The notes: generated from the sequence alone by a model not told the origin. A DNA stretch of 64,000 nt from GCA-003244245 sp052390495 (GCA_052390495.1 JBQTGW010000219.1:10872-74871); one strand, 5' to 3'; counted from the first letter of the stretch, positions 1-8,808 are shown. Numbers and translations: made by a program.

Positions 1-959
1 TAACTGGGTTTACGCATCGTCAGATCCACCAGCAGTGGTGTCGCCAAGAAGATCGAAGATGATGCCCCGGCCAGGATGCCGACCATCTGGACGAGGGCGA
101 GGTCCTTGAGCGTGCCGACGCCGAGTAGGCCAACCCCGACCACCAGCAGCCCGACCACCGGGAGCACCGCGATCAGCGAGGTGTTGATCGAACGCATCAG
201 GGTCTGGTTGACCGCGAGATTGGCCGCCTCGCCATAGGTCCGTCGGGTCAGCCCGAGCAGCCCGCGAGTGTTCTCCTGCACCTTGTCGAATACCACAACC
301 GTGTCGTAAAGCGAGAACCCCAGGATGGTCAGCAGGCCGATGACCGAGGCGGGGGTCACCTCGAAGCCGACCAGCGAGTAGATGCCTGCGGTCACCAGTA
401 CGTCGTGAATGAGCGCCACGAGAGCCGCCAGCGCCATCCGCGGCTCGAAGTACAGCGCCAGGAACACGGTCACCAGGACGAGGAACACCAGCAGCGCGAT
501 CAACGCTTTCTTACTGATCTCCCCGCCCCAGGTGGCGCTCACGGCACTATCGCTGATCGCCTGTGCGCTGGGCTGCCCGTTACTCCCGAGCGGTTGCAGC
601 TGCTCGAACAGGGTATCCTTCAGCGCAAACGTGGTCCGAGCGTCCAGTGTGTCGGAGCGGATCAGGATGCTCGCCGCGTCCCCAGTGCCGACCGTCTGCA
701 CCGACTTCGGCGGCTGGCCAATCGCCTCGCTGAAGACCTGCTCCACCTGCTCGGCGCTGATCGGGCCGTTCGCCCCCGCGACCGGAAGCTGGACCCGGGT
801 GCCACCCTCAAAGTCGATGCCGAGGTTGAACCCACGCAGCAGGATCGAACCGAGGCAGACCGCGACAAGCACCGCGGTGAGCACGTACCACAACCGCCGC
901 CGCCCGACGATGTCGAACGCACCAGTCCCGCTGTAGAGCCCCCGCAGTACTCCTGCCAT
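1..959 (-). CDS. secF: Protein translocase subunit SecF (C-terminal end beyond window)
   Basis: Integral membrane subunit of the SecDF complex, which uses proton motive force to help pull secreted proteins through SecYEG. About 319 codons are visible from ATG 959 and no stop is reached, so the gene is partial at the left edge. After the first transmembrane segment comes the SecD/F signature GIDFEGGTRV, then a periplasmic domain, then a membrane block with LTILGFSLYDTVVVFDKV, typical of SecF TM4. The start lies one base past the secD stop codon, so translational coupling is likely. The gene follows secD in the usual secD-secF order. Confidence 0.95.
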   Translation of the reverse strand, partial: MAGVLRGLYSGTGAFDIVGRRRLWYVLTAVLVAVCLGSILLRGFNLGIDFEGGTRVQLPVAGANGPISAEQVEQVFSEAIGQPPKSVQTVGTGDAASILIRSDTLDARTTFALKDTLFEQLQPLGSNGQPSAQAISDSAVSATWGGEISKKALIALLVFLVLVTVFLALYFEPRMALAALVALIHDVLVTAGIYSLVGFEVTPASVIGLLTILGFSLYDTVVVFDKVQENTRGLLGLTRRTYGEAANLAVNQTLMRSINTSLIAVLPVVGLLVVGVGLLGVGTLKDLALVQMVGILAGASSSIFLATPLLVDLTMRKPS

Positions 960-960
960 C

Positions 961-2778
961 TCAGGCACCCTTCCCCGCCGTCGCCAACTCTGCCCGGCTC
1001 CGCTCCCCGGCCCGCTGCGCGGCTCCTAGCCCGGACAGCCCCGGCCGGGAAAGCACGCGGGACTTCGATGCCATCGCCACCAGCGGATGCGTCACCAGGA
1101 AGACCACGATCAGATCCAGCACGGTCGACATGCCGAGGGTGAACGCAAAGCCCCTGACCTGCCCGACCGCGAGGAGGTACAGCACCGCCGCGGCCAGGAA
1201 ACTGACCGCGTCCGCCGAAAGAATCGTGCGCCGGGACCGGACCCAGGCGTGCGGGACCGCTGACCGGAAGGTTCGGCCGTCCCGCATCTCGTCCTTGAGA
1301 CGTTCGAAGAAAATCACGAACGAGTCCGCGGTGATGCCGATGGCCACGATGAAGCCGGCGACACCGGCCAGGTCGAGGGTGAACCCGATCCACCGTCCGA
1401 GCAGCACCAGCATGGCGTAGACGATCAGTCCCGACAGCGCTAGGGACAGGATCGTCAGTATCCCCAGAAGCCGGTAGTAAAAGAGGCAGTAGAGGAATAC
1501 CACGGCCAACCCGATCGCCCCGGCGAGCAGGCCAGCGCGCAGAGAAGCCAGACCCAGAGTGGCCGAGACGGTCTCGGACTCGGAAGCCTCGAAAGACAGC
1601 GGCAAGGCGCCGAACTTGAGCACGTCAGCCAGATTCTTGGCCTCAACCTGGGTGAACTGTCCAGTGATCTGGGTCCGCTCACCGGGCGGGATCGGCCCAG
1701 TGATCCGCGGTGGCGACACGACTTCGGTGTCCAGCACGAACGCGGCCTGCTCGCCGACATTCTGGGCAGTGAATCTCCCCCAGACGTCCTCGCCCTCGCG
1801 GTCGAAGTCCAAGTTCACCTCATACCCCGGGCCCGTCGTACTTGGCCCCGACGATGCGTCGACGATCCGCTCACCGGACAGGAAGGCGGGGCCGAGCAGG
1901 AACTTGGCTGTGCCGTCCTGGTCGCAGGTGACCAGCGGCAGGTTCGGGTCGTCGTTACCGCGCAGCGGGTTGGGGACCGCGCAGTTCAGGGCGGCCAGCG
2001 CCTGCTGCTGGACGGCGGGGTCCTCGCTTTGCAGCACAGCACGAGCCTGCTGGATCTGCTCGGCTACACCCGGGTCAGCTGGAGCCTCCGGAACCTCACC
2101 CACCGGAGGCGGCGAACTGGTCGGGGGTGGGGCGGGCGGGGCGGGCTCACTCGATGGTTGGGCCCGCTCCGGTAGTGCCCGCTGCGGAGCGACCGGGACC
2201 GACTCCCCCTCGGGAACCGGTGGCTGCTCGGGCACGGTGGTCGGTTCAGACGCAGTGGTGGGTTCAGACGCAGTGGTCGGTGGGGAGTCCGAAGGGGCTG
2301 GACCGCCACCGCCTGGTTCCGGTGTCGTGGGGATTGCCTCGGGTGGCGGCCCAGCCGCCTGCTGAGTGATCACCTGCCGGAAGTACAGCTTGGCGGTCTG
2401 CCCGAGCGTGCGGGCCTGGTCACCATTCTCACCGGGCACCGTAATGATCAAATTCGTGCCGTCGAGAATGACCTCCGCGCCGCTGACGCCGATGCCGTTG
2501 ACCCGCTCCTCAATGATCTGGCGAGCCTGTTCGAGGGACTCCTGGGGCGGTTCCTGGCCGTCGACGGTGCGCGCGGTCAGCGTCACCCGTGTGCCGCCTT
2601 GTAGATCGATACCCAGCTTGGGCGTTGGATCTCCGCCACCAGTGAAGAAGACCAGGGAATACAGCACGGCGACAATTCCGACGAAGATCGCCAGGTTGCG
2701 CCGGGGGCGGACCTGCCCGGCCGGTGGTGCCACGGTGAGTGGTTCTCCTCGTTCAGGGCCAACTGCGCCAGGCGCCAT
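961..2778 (-). CDS. secD: Protein translocase subunit SecD
   Basis: Partner of SecF in the proton-driven SecDF export motor of the cytoplasmic membrane. The 605-residue protein has an N-terminal membrane segment (LAIFVGIVAVLYSLVFF), the signature GIDLQGGTRVTL, a large external P1 region and a C-terminal six-helix block containing GITADSFVIFFERLKDE. Residues about 145-215 form a Pro/Ser/Thr/Glu-rich insert, longer than in E. coli SecD, with a duplicated SEPTTA unit encoded by an 18-bp tandem repeat at 2243-2278. Such low-complexity inserts are common in actinobacterial SecD. Start 2778 is the longest; an internal start just before the first membrane helix is possible. Confidence 0.95.
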   Translation of the reverse strand: MAPGAVGPERGEPLTVAPPAGQVRPRRNLAIFVGIVAVLYSLVFFTGGGDPTPKLGIDLQGGTRVTLTARTVDGQEPPQESLEQARQIIEERVNGIGVSGAEVILDGTNLIITVPGENGDQARTLGQTAKLYFRQVITQQAAGPPPEAIPTTPEPGGGGPAPSDSPPTTASEPTTASEPTTVPEQPPVPEGESVPVAPQRALPERAQPSSEPAPPAPPPTSSPPPVGEVPEAPADPGVAEQIQQARAVLQSEDPAVQQQALAALNCAVPNPLRGNDDPNLPLVTCDQDGTAKFLLGPAFLSGERIVDASSGPSTTGPGYEVNLDFDREGEDVWGRFTAQNVGEQAAFVLDTEVVSPPRITGPIPPGERTQITGQFTQVEAKNLADVLKFGALPLSFEASESETVSATLGLASLRAGLLAGAIGLAVVFLYCLFYYRLLGILTILSLALSGLIVYAMLVLLGRWIGFTLDLAGVAGFIVAIGITADSFVIFFERLKDEMRDGRTFRSAVPHAWVRSRRTILSADAVSFLAAAVLYLLAVGQVRGFAFTLGMSTVLDLIVVFLVTHPLVAMASKSRVLSRPGLSGLGAAQRAGERSRAELATAGKGA

Positions 2779-2868
2779 GTCCGGCGGCCTGCGGTGGCCC
2801 CCACTGTGCCAGTGCCGTCACCGGCACGGATCGTGGGGACCGGCTGCGCAGCGTACCTGCCCGCCAGC

Positions 2869-3243
2869 TCAGAGCCGATCGGTGCGGGCACCGTTGTCGA
2901 GGGGAGGCACAGGCCGCTCCGAAACACCGTCGGCATCGCCGGACCCGCCATCGCCGGACCCGCCATCGTCGGCTGCCACCTCGTCGGTGACCTTTTCCCG
3001 GATCGCCAAGCGCAACCAGGTGGTGCGTACGCCCAAGCCGATCTCGAGGTCGACGGTGCGCTCGTCCGCGGTACCTACAACGGTCGCGAATAGGCCCGAG
3101 GTGGTGACAACCCGGTCCCCCACGGTCAGCGAGTCTTGCAGCAGTTGCGCCTCGGCCATCGCGCGCTTCTGCCGACGCGATCCGAGGATCAGCGGAAGCG
3201 CGAGCGCCGCAATTAACAATAGGGGCAGGAGCAGGGGGTCCAT
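2869..3243 (-). CDS. yajC: Preprotein translocase subunit YajC
   Basis: Small single-span membrane protein that associates with SecDF. The 124-residue protein opens with a hydrophobic helix (LLLPLLLIAALALPLIL), followed by the conserved sequence SLTVGDRVVTTSGLFATVVG and a basic region. The C terminus is a low-complexity Gly/Asp/Ser tail built from a short tandem repeat at about 2936-2975 and is probably disordered. It lies upstream of secD in the same orientation, the usual yajC-secD-secF order. Confidence 0.92.
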   Translation of the reverse strand: MDPLLLPLLLIAALALPLILGSRRQKRAMAEAQLLQDSLTVGDRVVTTSGLFATVVGTADERTVDLEIGLGVRTTWLRLAIREKVTDEVAADDGGSGDGGSGDADGVSERPVPPLDNGARTDRL

Positions 3244-3286
3244 AGTTCTCCGATCACATCAACATCGCTGCATCGAGTGTGCCAGG

Positions 3287-4327
3287 TCAGCTTTCGAACA
3301 GCGTCGGCGCGGACTCTGCGCCAGCCGCGACCGGCGGTTGCATGCCCAGGTGTCGCCACGCTGCGGCGGTGGCCACTCGGCCCCGCGGGGTGCGGGCGAG
3401 CATGCCAGCCCGCACCAGAAACGGCTCGCACACCTCCTCCACGGTAGCTGGCTCCTCCCCGACTGCAACGGCGATGGTAGACACCCCCACCGGCCCGCCA
3501 CCGAATGAGCGCACCAACGTGGTGAGCACCGCACGGTCCAACCGGTCCAGCCCGAGGTCGTCGACGTCGTAAACGGCCAGGCCGGCGCGGGCCACCTCAA
3601 GGGTGATCGCGCCGTCTGCCCGGACCTCGGCGTAGTCACGAACCCGGCGCAGCAGCCGGTTGGCGATCCGGGGCGTGCCGCGGGAACGGGCCGCGATCTC
3701 GGCGCCACCCTCAGGGTGCAGGTCCACGCCGAGGATGGCGGCCGAACGACGCAGCACCAACTCCAGTTCGCCGGGTTCGTAGAACTCCATATGCGCGGTG
3801 AACCCGAACCGGTCGCGTAGCGGGCTGGTCAGCGCGCCGGACCGGGTGGTGGCCCCCACCAGCGTGAACGGGGCGATGTCCAGCGGGATCGAGGTGGCCC
3901 CCGGACCCTTGCCGACCACGACGTCGACCCGGAAGTCCTCCATCGCGAGGTAGAGCATCTCCTCGGCAGGCCGGGCTACCCGGTGGATCTCGTCGATGAA
4001 CAACACGTCACCCTCGACTAGGTTGGACAGCATGGCGGCGAGGTCCCCGGCGCGCTCCAGCGCCGGCCCTGAGGTGATTCGGATCGCGCTACCCAGCTCC
4101 GCGGCAATGATCATGGCGAGGCTCGTCTTGCCCAGCCCTGGCGGACCGGAAAGCAGCACATGATCTGGCGCGGCGCCACGTCGCCGGGCGCCCTCCAGCA
4201 CCAGCTCCAGCTGCTCGCGGACCCGGGCTTGCCCGATGAACTCGGGCAGCCGACGCGGCCGCAGGGTGGTCTCCAATTCGACGTCTGCGGGGTCCACCGC
4301 GGTGGAGAGCGGTCCTTGCGTGGTCAC
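3287..4327 (-). CDS. ruvB: Holliday junction branch migration ATPase RuvB
   Basis: AAA+ motor that drives Holliday junction branch migration with RuvA during recombinational repair. The protein is 346 residues, the normal length. It has a Walker A motif GPPGLGKTS near residue 60, Walker B LFIDEIHR near 110, sensor-1 region LVGATTRSG, and the C-terminal winged helix. The ATG overlaps the stop of ruvA by four bases, so ruvC-ruvA-ruvB is a coupled operon. Confidence 0.97.
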   Translation of the reverse strand: MTTQGPLSTAVDPADVELETTLRPRRLPEFIGQARVREQLELVLEGARRRGAAPDHVLLSGPPGLGKTSLAMIIAAELGSAIRITSGPALERAGDLAAMLSNLVEGDVLFIDEIHRVARPAEEMLYLAMEDFRVDVVVGKGPGATSIPLDIAPFTLVGATTRSGALTSPLRDRFGFTAHMEFYEPGELELVLRRSAAILGVDLHPEGGAEIAARSRGTPRIANRLLRRVRDYAEVRADGAITLEVARAGLAVYDVDDLGLDRLDRAVLTTLVRSFGGGPVGVSTIAVAVGEEPATVEEVCEPFLVRAGMLARTPRGRVATAAAWRHLGMQPPVAAGAESAPTLFES

Positions 4328-4929
4328 CGATTGCGTCCCAGCCGAGTCAGCGCGCCGCGCAACACCTCCGACATGTCGCGAGTGTCGGTGCCTGCGGAGT
4401 CGGCCAACACCGCCTCCACGGCCTGCTCAGCCTGCCGGGCCGCGAACCCGAGCCCGACCAGCGCTTCGGCCACCTGGGTACGCACCGCCCCAGCGCCGCC
4501 CGCAACAGGTGCCGCGGCGGTGGGCTGGGGCACCCCGACCTTGTCCCGCAGCTCCACCACGAGCCGCTCCGCACCCTTGCGCCCGATGCCGGGGACCCGG
4601 GTGAGCACGGTGAGGTCTCCCCCGCTCAACGCCATGCGCAGGGTGTCCGGCTCCAGCACCGCGAGCATGGCCAGCGCGAGCCGCGGCCCCACCCCGGAGA
4701 CGGTCTGCAACAACACGAACAGCTCGCGGGCCGCCCCGTCGGCGAAGCCGTAGAGCGTCAGCGAGTCCTCCCGCACCACCAGCGACGTGGCGAGCCGGGC
4801 CTGCTCACCGCGGCGCAGCGTGGCCAGGGTCGCGGGGACGGCGTGCACGGCCAGCCCGACCCCCCCGACCTCGACCACGACGTGGTCCAGCCCCACCGAG
4901 AGCACCTCACCGCGTACCGAGGAGATCAC
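4324..4929 (-). CDS. ruvA: Holliday junction DNA helicase subunit RuvA
   Basis: Tetrameric Holliday-junction binding protein that loads RuvB. It is 201 residues long. An N-terminal OB-fold (MISSVRGEVLSVGLDHVVVE) is followed by two helix-hairpin-helix motifs (VSGVGPRLALAML and VPGIGRKGAERLV), a flexible linker and a C-terminal RuvB-contacting domain (VAEALVGLGFAARQAEQAV). It overlaps ruvC upstream and ruvB downstream by four bases each. Confidence 0.97.
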   Translation of the reverse strand: MISSVRGEVLSVGLDHVVVEVGGVGLAVHAVPATLATLRRGEQARLATSLVVREDSLTLYGFADGAARELFVLLQTVSGVGPRLALAMLAVLEPDTLRMALSGGDLTVLTRVPGIGRKGAERLVVELRDKVGVPQPTAAAPVAGGAGAVRTQVAEALVGLGFAARQAEQAVEAVLADSAGTDTRDMSEVLRGALTRLGRNR

Positions 4930-5528
4930 TGCGTCCGCCCAGCCTCACGTACCGCTGCGGCCAGCCGGGCGCGGTGGGTTCGAGCGAGCTGCGCCGAGCG
5001 GGCCTGCGCCTGGGCCAGCCGCGCCGTCATCGGGGCCCGCCACAGGTGGCAGATCGCCAGCGCCAACGCGTCCGCGGCGTCTGCCGGTCGTGGCTTGGCA
5101 GGCAGTGCGAGCAACCGAGTGATCATGGTGGTCACCTGCTCCTTACCGGCCCGCCCAGACCCGGTGACCGCGGCCTTGACCTCGCTGGGCGTGTGGAACA
5201 CCACCGGCAGTCCGCGGCGGGCCGCGACCAAAGCAACAACCCCGCCCACCTGGGCGGTTCCCATCGCGGTCCGCACATTGTGCTGGCTGAACACCCGCTC
5301 CACCGCGACGGCGTCCGGGCGGTGCTCGGCCATCCAGCGCTCCACGACATCGGCTACCGCGACCAAGCGCGCGCCAAGGTCCACATCAGGAGGGGTACGC
5401 ACGACGTCGACCGCCACGCAGCTGACCGTCCGCCCGGAGCCGCCGTCGACCACCCCGAGGCCACAGCGAGTGAGCCCGGGGTCCACACCCAGCACCCGCA
5501 CCAACACCTCCTCGCCACGGGGGAACAC
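4926..5528 (-). CDS. ruvC: Crossover junction endodeoxyribonuclease RuvC
   Basis: Resolvase that cuts Holliday junctions symmetrically. The RNase-H-like fold is recognisable from VLGVDPGLTRCGLG (first catalytic Asp), VERVFSQHNVRTAMGTAQ (catalytic Glu) and ADAADALALAICH (C-terminal Asp pair). The open frame starts at 5528, but homologous proteins usually start a few residues before VLGVDPG, so the GTG that begins VRVLGVDPG (about 5498) is the more likely start. First gene of the ruvCAB operon. Confidence 0.95.
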   Translation of the reverse strand: MFPRGEEVLVRVLGVDPGLTRCGLGVVDGGSGRTVSCVAVDVVRTPPDVDLGARLVAVADVVERWMAEHRPDAVAVERVFSQHNVRTAMGTAQVGGVVALVAARRGLPVVFHTPSEVKAAVTGSGRAGKEQVTTMITRLLALPAKPRPADAADALALAICHLWRAPMTARLAQAQARSAQLARTHRARLAAAVREAGRTQ

Positions 5529-5593
5529 CCGTTCGAAGCCTAATGCCGCTCCCTCAGTGTCCCGAGCTCCGACACACCGCGCTACCGCGACGC

Positions 5594-6343
5594 TCAGCCG
5601 ACTTCGGCGAGCACGTCGTCTGGGATGTCGCAGTTGGCGTAGACATTCTGGACGTCGTCGCAGTCCTCAAGGGCGTCGATCAGCTTGAGCACCTTGCGGG
5701 CGGCGTCGGGGTCCAGTGGGGTGCTCGCCGAGGGCAGGAAGCTCGCGTCGGCCGAGTCGTAGTCGATGCCGGCGTGTTGCAACGCGGTACGCACCGCTAC
5801 GAGGTCGGTCGCCTCGGAGACCACCTCGAAGGACTCGCCCAGGTCGTTGACCTCCTCGGCGCCCGCATCGAGCACCGCGGCCAGCACGTCGTCCTCGGAC
5901 CCGGCCTGCTGCGGCACGATCACCACGCCCTTACGGCTGAACAGGAAGGACACCGACCCGGGGTCGGCCATCGTGCCACCGTTGCGGGTCATCGCGGTGC
6001 GCACCTCGGAAGCGGCCCGGTTGCGGTTGTCGGTGAGGCACTCGACGAGTAGTGCGACCCCGCCGGGACCGTATCCCTCGTACATGATCGTCTGGTAATC
6101 GGCGCCGCCGGCATCGGCACCGGAACCGCGCTTGACGGCCCGGTCGATGTTCTCAGTGGGCACCGAGCTCTTGCGCGCCTTCTGGATCGCGTCATACAGC
6201 GTCGGGTTGCCGTCGGGGTCACCACCACCGAGGCGGGCCGCCACCTCGACATTCTTGATCAGTTTCGCGAAAAGTTTGCCGCGCTTGGCGTCGACCACGG
6301 CCTTCTTGTGCTTGGTGGTCGCCCATTTCGAGTGGCCGCTCAT
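5594..6343 (-). CDS. YebC/PmpR family protein
   Basis: YebC-family proteins act as transcriptional regulators and, more recently, have been linked to ribosomal translation of proline stretches. The 249-residue protein carries the N-terminal family signature MSGHSKWATTKHKKAVVDAK and the central GYGPGGVALLVECLTDNRNR. Length is normal. It lies between pdxT and ruvC, the same position as in mycobacteria (pdxT-yebC-ruvCAB). Its ATG overlaps the pdxT stop by four bases. Confidence 0.94.
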   Translation of the reverse strand: MSGHSKWATTKHKKAVVDAKRGKLFAKLIKNVEVAARLGGGDPDGNPTLYDAIQKARKSSVPTENIDRAVKRGSGADAGGADYQTIMYEGYGPGGVALLVECLTDNRNRAASEVRTAMTRNGGTMADPGSVSFLFSRKGVVIVPQQAGSEDDVLAAVLDAGAEEVNDLGESFEVVSEATDLVAVRTALQHAGIDYDSADASFLPSASTPLDPDAARKVLKLIDALEDCDDVQNVYANCDIPDDVLAEVG

Positions 6344-7032
6344 ACCTGCCCGTGCTCCTCTTGCTCGCTTGCCAGTCTCACCCGCCCTGCGCGCCCGATG
6401 CGCTGACCTGCAGCCGACTGCCGGACCATCTCGCAGAACATCTGGTGGATGCGCCGGTCGCCGGTCAGCTCCGGATGAAAAGCCGTGGCCAGCACGGCGC
6501 CCTGCCGGACCGCAACGATCCTACCTGCGGCCCTGCCCACGGACGGCACGTCGGGCACTCTGGCCAGCACCTCGACTCCCGATCCGGCCCGCTCCACCCA
6601 AGGGGCGCGGATGAAGACCGCCCGTAGCGGACCACCAGTGATGCCCGCGAAGTCCAGGTCGGCCTCAAAGGAGTTCACCTGCCTGCCGAAGGCGTTACGG
6701 CGCACCACCGCATCCAGCACGCCGAGTTGCTGCTGGTCCGGCCTGCCGTCGAGCACCGCACGACTCAGCAGGATCATCCCGGCGCACGCCCCGTAGGCAG
6801 GCATACCATCGGCCAGCCGGGCCCGAAGTGGCTCCAGCAGGTCGAACGCGACCAGCAGCCGACTCATCGTGGTGGACTCGCCCCCCGGCAGCACCAGCGC
6901 ATCCACCTCGGCCAGTTCCTCGACGCGGCGCACTAACGTGGCGCGCAGCCCACACCCGGCCAGCGCGCGCCGATGCTCGCGGACATCCCCCTGCAGGGCC
7001 AGCACACCGACGAGGGGGCTGCTTTCGGGCAC
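6340..7032 (-). CDS. pdxT: Pyridoxal 5'-phosphate synthase glutaminase subunit PdxT
   Basis: Class I glutamine amidotransferase that supplies ammonia to PdxS for vitamin B6 synthesis. The conserved region begins VGVLALQGDVREHRRAL; the catalytic Cys is in AYGACAGMILL and the His-Glu pair in ATAFHPELTGD. The GTG at 7032 was chosen because homology starts a few residues after it; the frame is open further upstream to 7155, but that extension looks non-coding. About 20 residues beyond the usual C terminus are basic and not conserved. Its partner pdxS lies 5 kb away, separated by an accessory segment. Confidence 0.93.
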   Translation of the reverse strand: MPESSPLVGVLALQGDVREHRRALAGCGLRATLVRRVEELAEVDALVLPGGESTTMSRLLVAFDLLEPLRARLADGMPAYGACAGMILLSRAVLDGRPDQQQLGVLDAVVRRNAFGRQVNSFEADLDFAGITGGPLRAVFIRAPWVERAGSGVEVLARVPDVPSVGRAAGRIVAVRQGAVLATAFHPELTGDRRIHQMFCEMVRQSAAGQRIGRAGRVRLASEQEEHGQV

Positions 7033-7159
7033 GATTGGACCTTCCGAAGCGACACGAGGACGGCTCAAGCCTAGGTCGCGCGGCGACCAACAACCCGTTC
7101 CTGCACACCCTTGCCGTACCGGCCCCGCAAACGGTGGCCCACCCTCCGAGGGCAACGGG

Positions 7160-7678
7160 TTAGCCCGGTAGCGGCCAGGTGTGTTCGGATTCTGGGGTAT
7201 CGAGCCAGAGCCACTGTTGTTCAGTGGTCGCGGTCATGCCAAAGCGGCCCGCACGGGGTTGGCCGAGTTGGGACCACAGCGCGGCGGTGTGCTCGACCTG
7301 GTCCCAAAGTTGTCGCGGTCCACCTTGGGTAACCACGTGCTGGCCATGCTGTGCGGTGGTGACAGCCTCGGCCCACGCGCCGTCACAGGAATGGACGCAC
7401 AGCAGCTCTGTGGTGCCGCGGACGGTGCGCCAGATGACTTGGATGGTGGGATCGCGCAGTTGCAGGAGGAACCGCAGATCCGGGTGGTCGAGCACACTGG
7501 GGTCCAGCTGTGTCAAGCGCTGGGTGGCGTTGTCCCGGTCCACGGTGGCAGTGAAGGCGTTGCTGTTACGAAGTGGGTAGTCGGCATGAGGCCGCAACCA
7601 CATGAAGTGCCCCGGGGGTAGGCAGGAAGCGGCCTTCGACCGTCGTCGGACTGAGGATAAGAACGGTTCCGGCGACAC
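7160..7678 (-). pseudogene. C-terminal fragment of an isoaspartate-methyltransferase-like protein
   Basis: The last ~150 residues (from GHFMWLRPHADYP on) resemble the C-terminal domain of the methyltransferase at 61420-62631. Shared features are a helix-rich stretch ending ALWSQLGQPRAGRFGMTAT here and QLWQELGTPPWHEFGLTAT there, followed by a W-rich end (WLWLDTPESEHTWPLP against HRIWLRDPQDGLQWTLP). The SAM-binding domain is entirely missing, and the sequence upstream of about 7615 does not match. It is therefore read as a 5'-truncated remnant. A stand-alone C-terminal-domain protein cannot be excluded. Confidence 0.6.
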
Positions 7679-7702
7679 TCACGGCAGCTGACCTCGCTTC
7701 GC

Positions 7703-7981
7703 TCAGGTGTCGGTGTGGACGATGGACACGGTGTCTGGTTCGACCACACCATCGCGCGACTTCTGGGTCGGTTTGTCTTCGCTCCATCGTGTCGCAGTCG
7801 TGTCATGCTTGCCACACTGCACCCGGAGTGACACCAAGGGCGGCAGCGAGAGGGCGTCGTACACCGGGGAACATGAGCCAGCGGATGGTAACCGCCACCC
7901 GGCGCGCTCAGCGGCAGCAACGCCTTGGCAGGAAAGAGCACATCCGATCCAGCGCCGCTGGGAACTACTCGCATGGTTCAT
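7703..7981 (-). CDS. Small hypothetical protein
   Basis: A 92-residue reading frame, not recognised. ATG 7981 follows a good Shine-Dalgarno (GAAAGGACG) and overlaps the 3' end of the preceding small gene by 17 bases, as expected for a coupled operon. The sequence has four cysteines, one in VQCGKHD, and a hydrophilic acidic C terminus. It is the last of three small co-directional genes (8533 to 7703) divergent from the GntR regulator. Coding status is supported by context more than by composition. Confidence 0.45.
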   Translation of the reverse strand: MNHASSSQRRWIGCALSCQGVAAAERAGWRLPSAGSCSPVYDALSLPPLVSLRVQCGKHDTTATRWSEDKPTQKSRDGVVEPDTVSIVHTDT

Positions 7982-8186
7982 CGTCCTTTCGATTCGTGTC
8001 GTGGTGGTGCTGGTCCGACCGGCAGACCGAACAGATCTGGGCCTGATCAAGCGGTGTAGCGGGCAGGGCAACCAGGGGGCGGAATTGCCTGCCATCGCAG
8101 TGCGCGGTCACGAGGTGCTCCTGGGGCGCGGGCTCGGCGAGGTGCGTGTCGCCGTCAGCGAGGGACGCCACGTACCACTTCGTCAC
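7965..8186 (-). CDS. Small zinc-ribbon-like protein
   Basis: A 73-residue protein with Cys/His spacing suggestive of a metal site: HLVTAHC near residue 25-30 and ICSVC near 52-56. Small proteins of this layout (one Cys followed by CxxC after a Pro-rich stretch) are frequent in Pseudonocardiaceae, but the function is unknown to me. Its ATG overlaps the stop of the upstream gene by four bases (ATGA), so the two are translationally coupled. Zinc binding is an inference. Confidence 0.6.
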   Translation of the reverse strand: MTKWYVASLADGDTHLAEPAPQEHLVTAHCDGRQFRPLVALPATPLDQAQICSVCRSDQHHHDTNRKDDEPCE

Positions 8187-8533
8187 CTTCGCACCGCCCG
8201 ATGGCTACCCACGGTCGTGAACCACGAGCTAGCGGGCAGGCAGAGCCTACGCAGTAGCCGCGCCACCAGTCCGCGACGACGGTGAGAGTTGGTCTTGTCT
8301 GTGGTGATGCGGTGCAATGCGGTCTCGCAGTCGAAACACGTCGGCCCCGGTGGGACCACCAGGGGTGCCGCCAGGACGACACGCCCGCAGATCGCGACGT
8401 ACTGGCCGTGGTCAGCCACCAGCCCGGCCGACATCGCATGGTCGCTGACGAGATGGTCACGGCCATCGGCCGTGCAGGTCATCCTGGTGGCCCGCGACGT
8501 GGTCCCGTGCCGGATCTGGTCTACCGTGGGCAT
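8183..8533 (-). CDS. Small Cys-containing protein, zinc-ribbon-like
   Basis: A 116-residue protein, first of a three-gene leftward operon. It contains YVAICGRVV followed by GPTCFDCE, the same C...CxxC arrangement as its downstream neighbour, then an Arg-rich C-terminal tail. The two proteins probably belong to the same broad family. No enzymatic motif is visible. The promoter must lie in the 275-bp gap shared with the divergent GntR gene, which contains a palindrome likely to be the GntR operator. Confidence 0.6.
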   Translation of the reverse strand: MPTVDQIRHGTTSRATRMTCTADGRDHLVSDHAMSAGLVADHGQYVAICGRVVLAAPLVVPPGPTCFDCETALHRITTDKTNSHRRRGLVARLLRRLCLPASSWFTTVGSHRAVRR

Positions 8534-8808
8534 GGCAAAGCCCTTTCGTGATCGGTGGGGTTTGCATCGGCCTCGGCGGGTGCCACCGCCGGGGCCTCAC
8601 TCTGTGTTCTCAGCTGTGATGCTTGCTCGAAGTAGACACGTAGCTGCGGCATGGATGTCTTCAATTAGTTACATGTAGGACGTCCTACGTCAAGCGATCA
8701 GAGGATGGCAGATGGTGCGCAGCCAGTCAAGGGGGACGTAGGACGTCGTGCCAGTACGCTTCCCGTCTACGCGACTGCGGCATCGGCAGCAGCGAGGAGG
8801 GCGGTCAA
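8534..8808. promoter_or_regulatory. Divergent intergenic region with GntR operator candidate
   Basis: A perfect 14-bp palindrome GTAGGACGTCCTAC sits at 8675-8688, and its left ten bases (GTAGGACGTC) recur at 8738-8747. Both lie between the leftward small-protein operon and the rightward GntR gene, the usual place for an autoregulatory GntR/HutC-type operator. The rest of the gap shows no gene. Confidence 0.55.
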
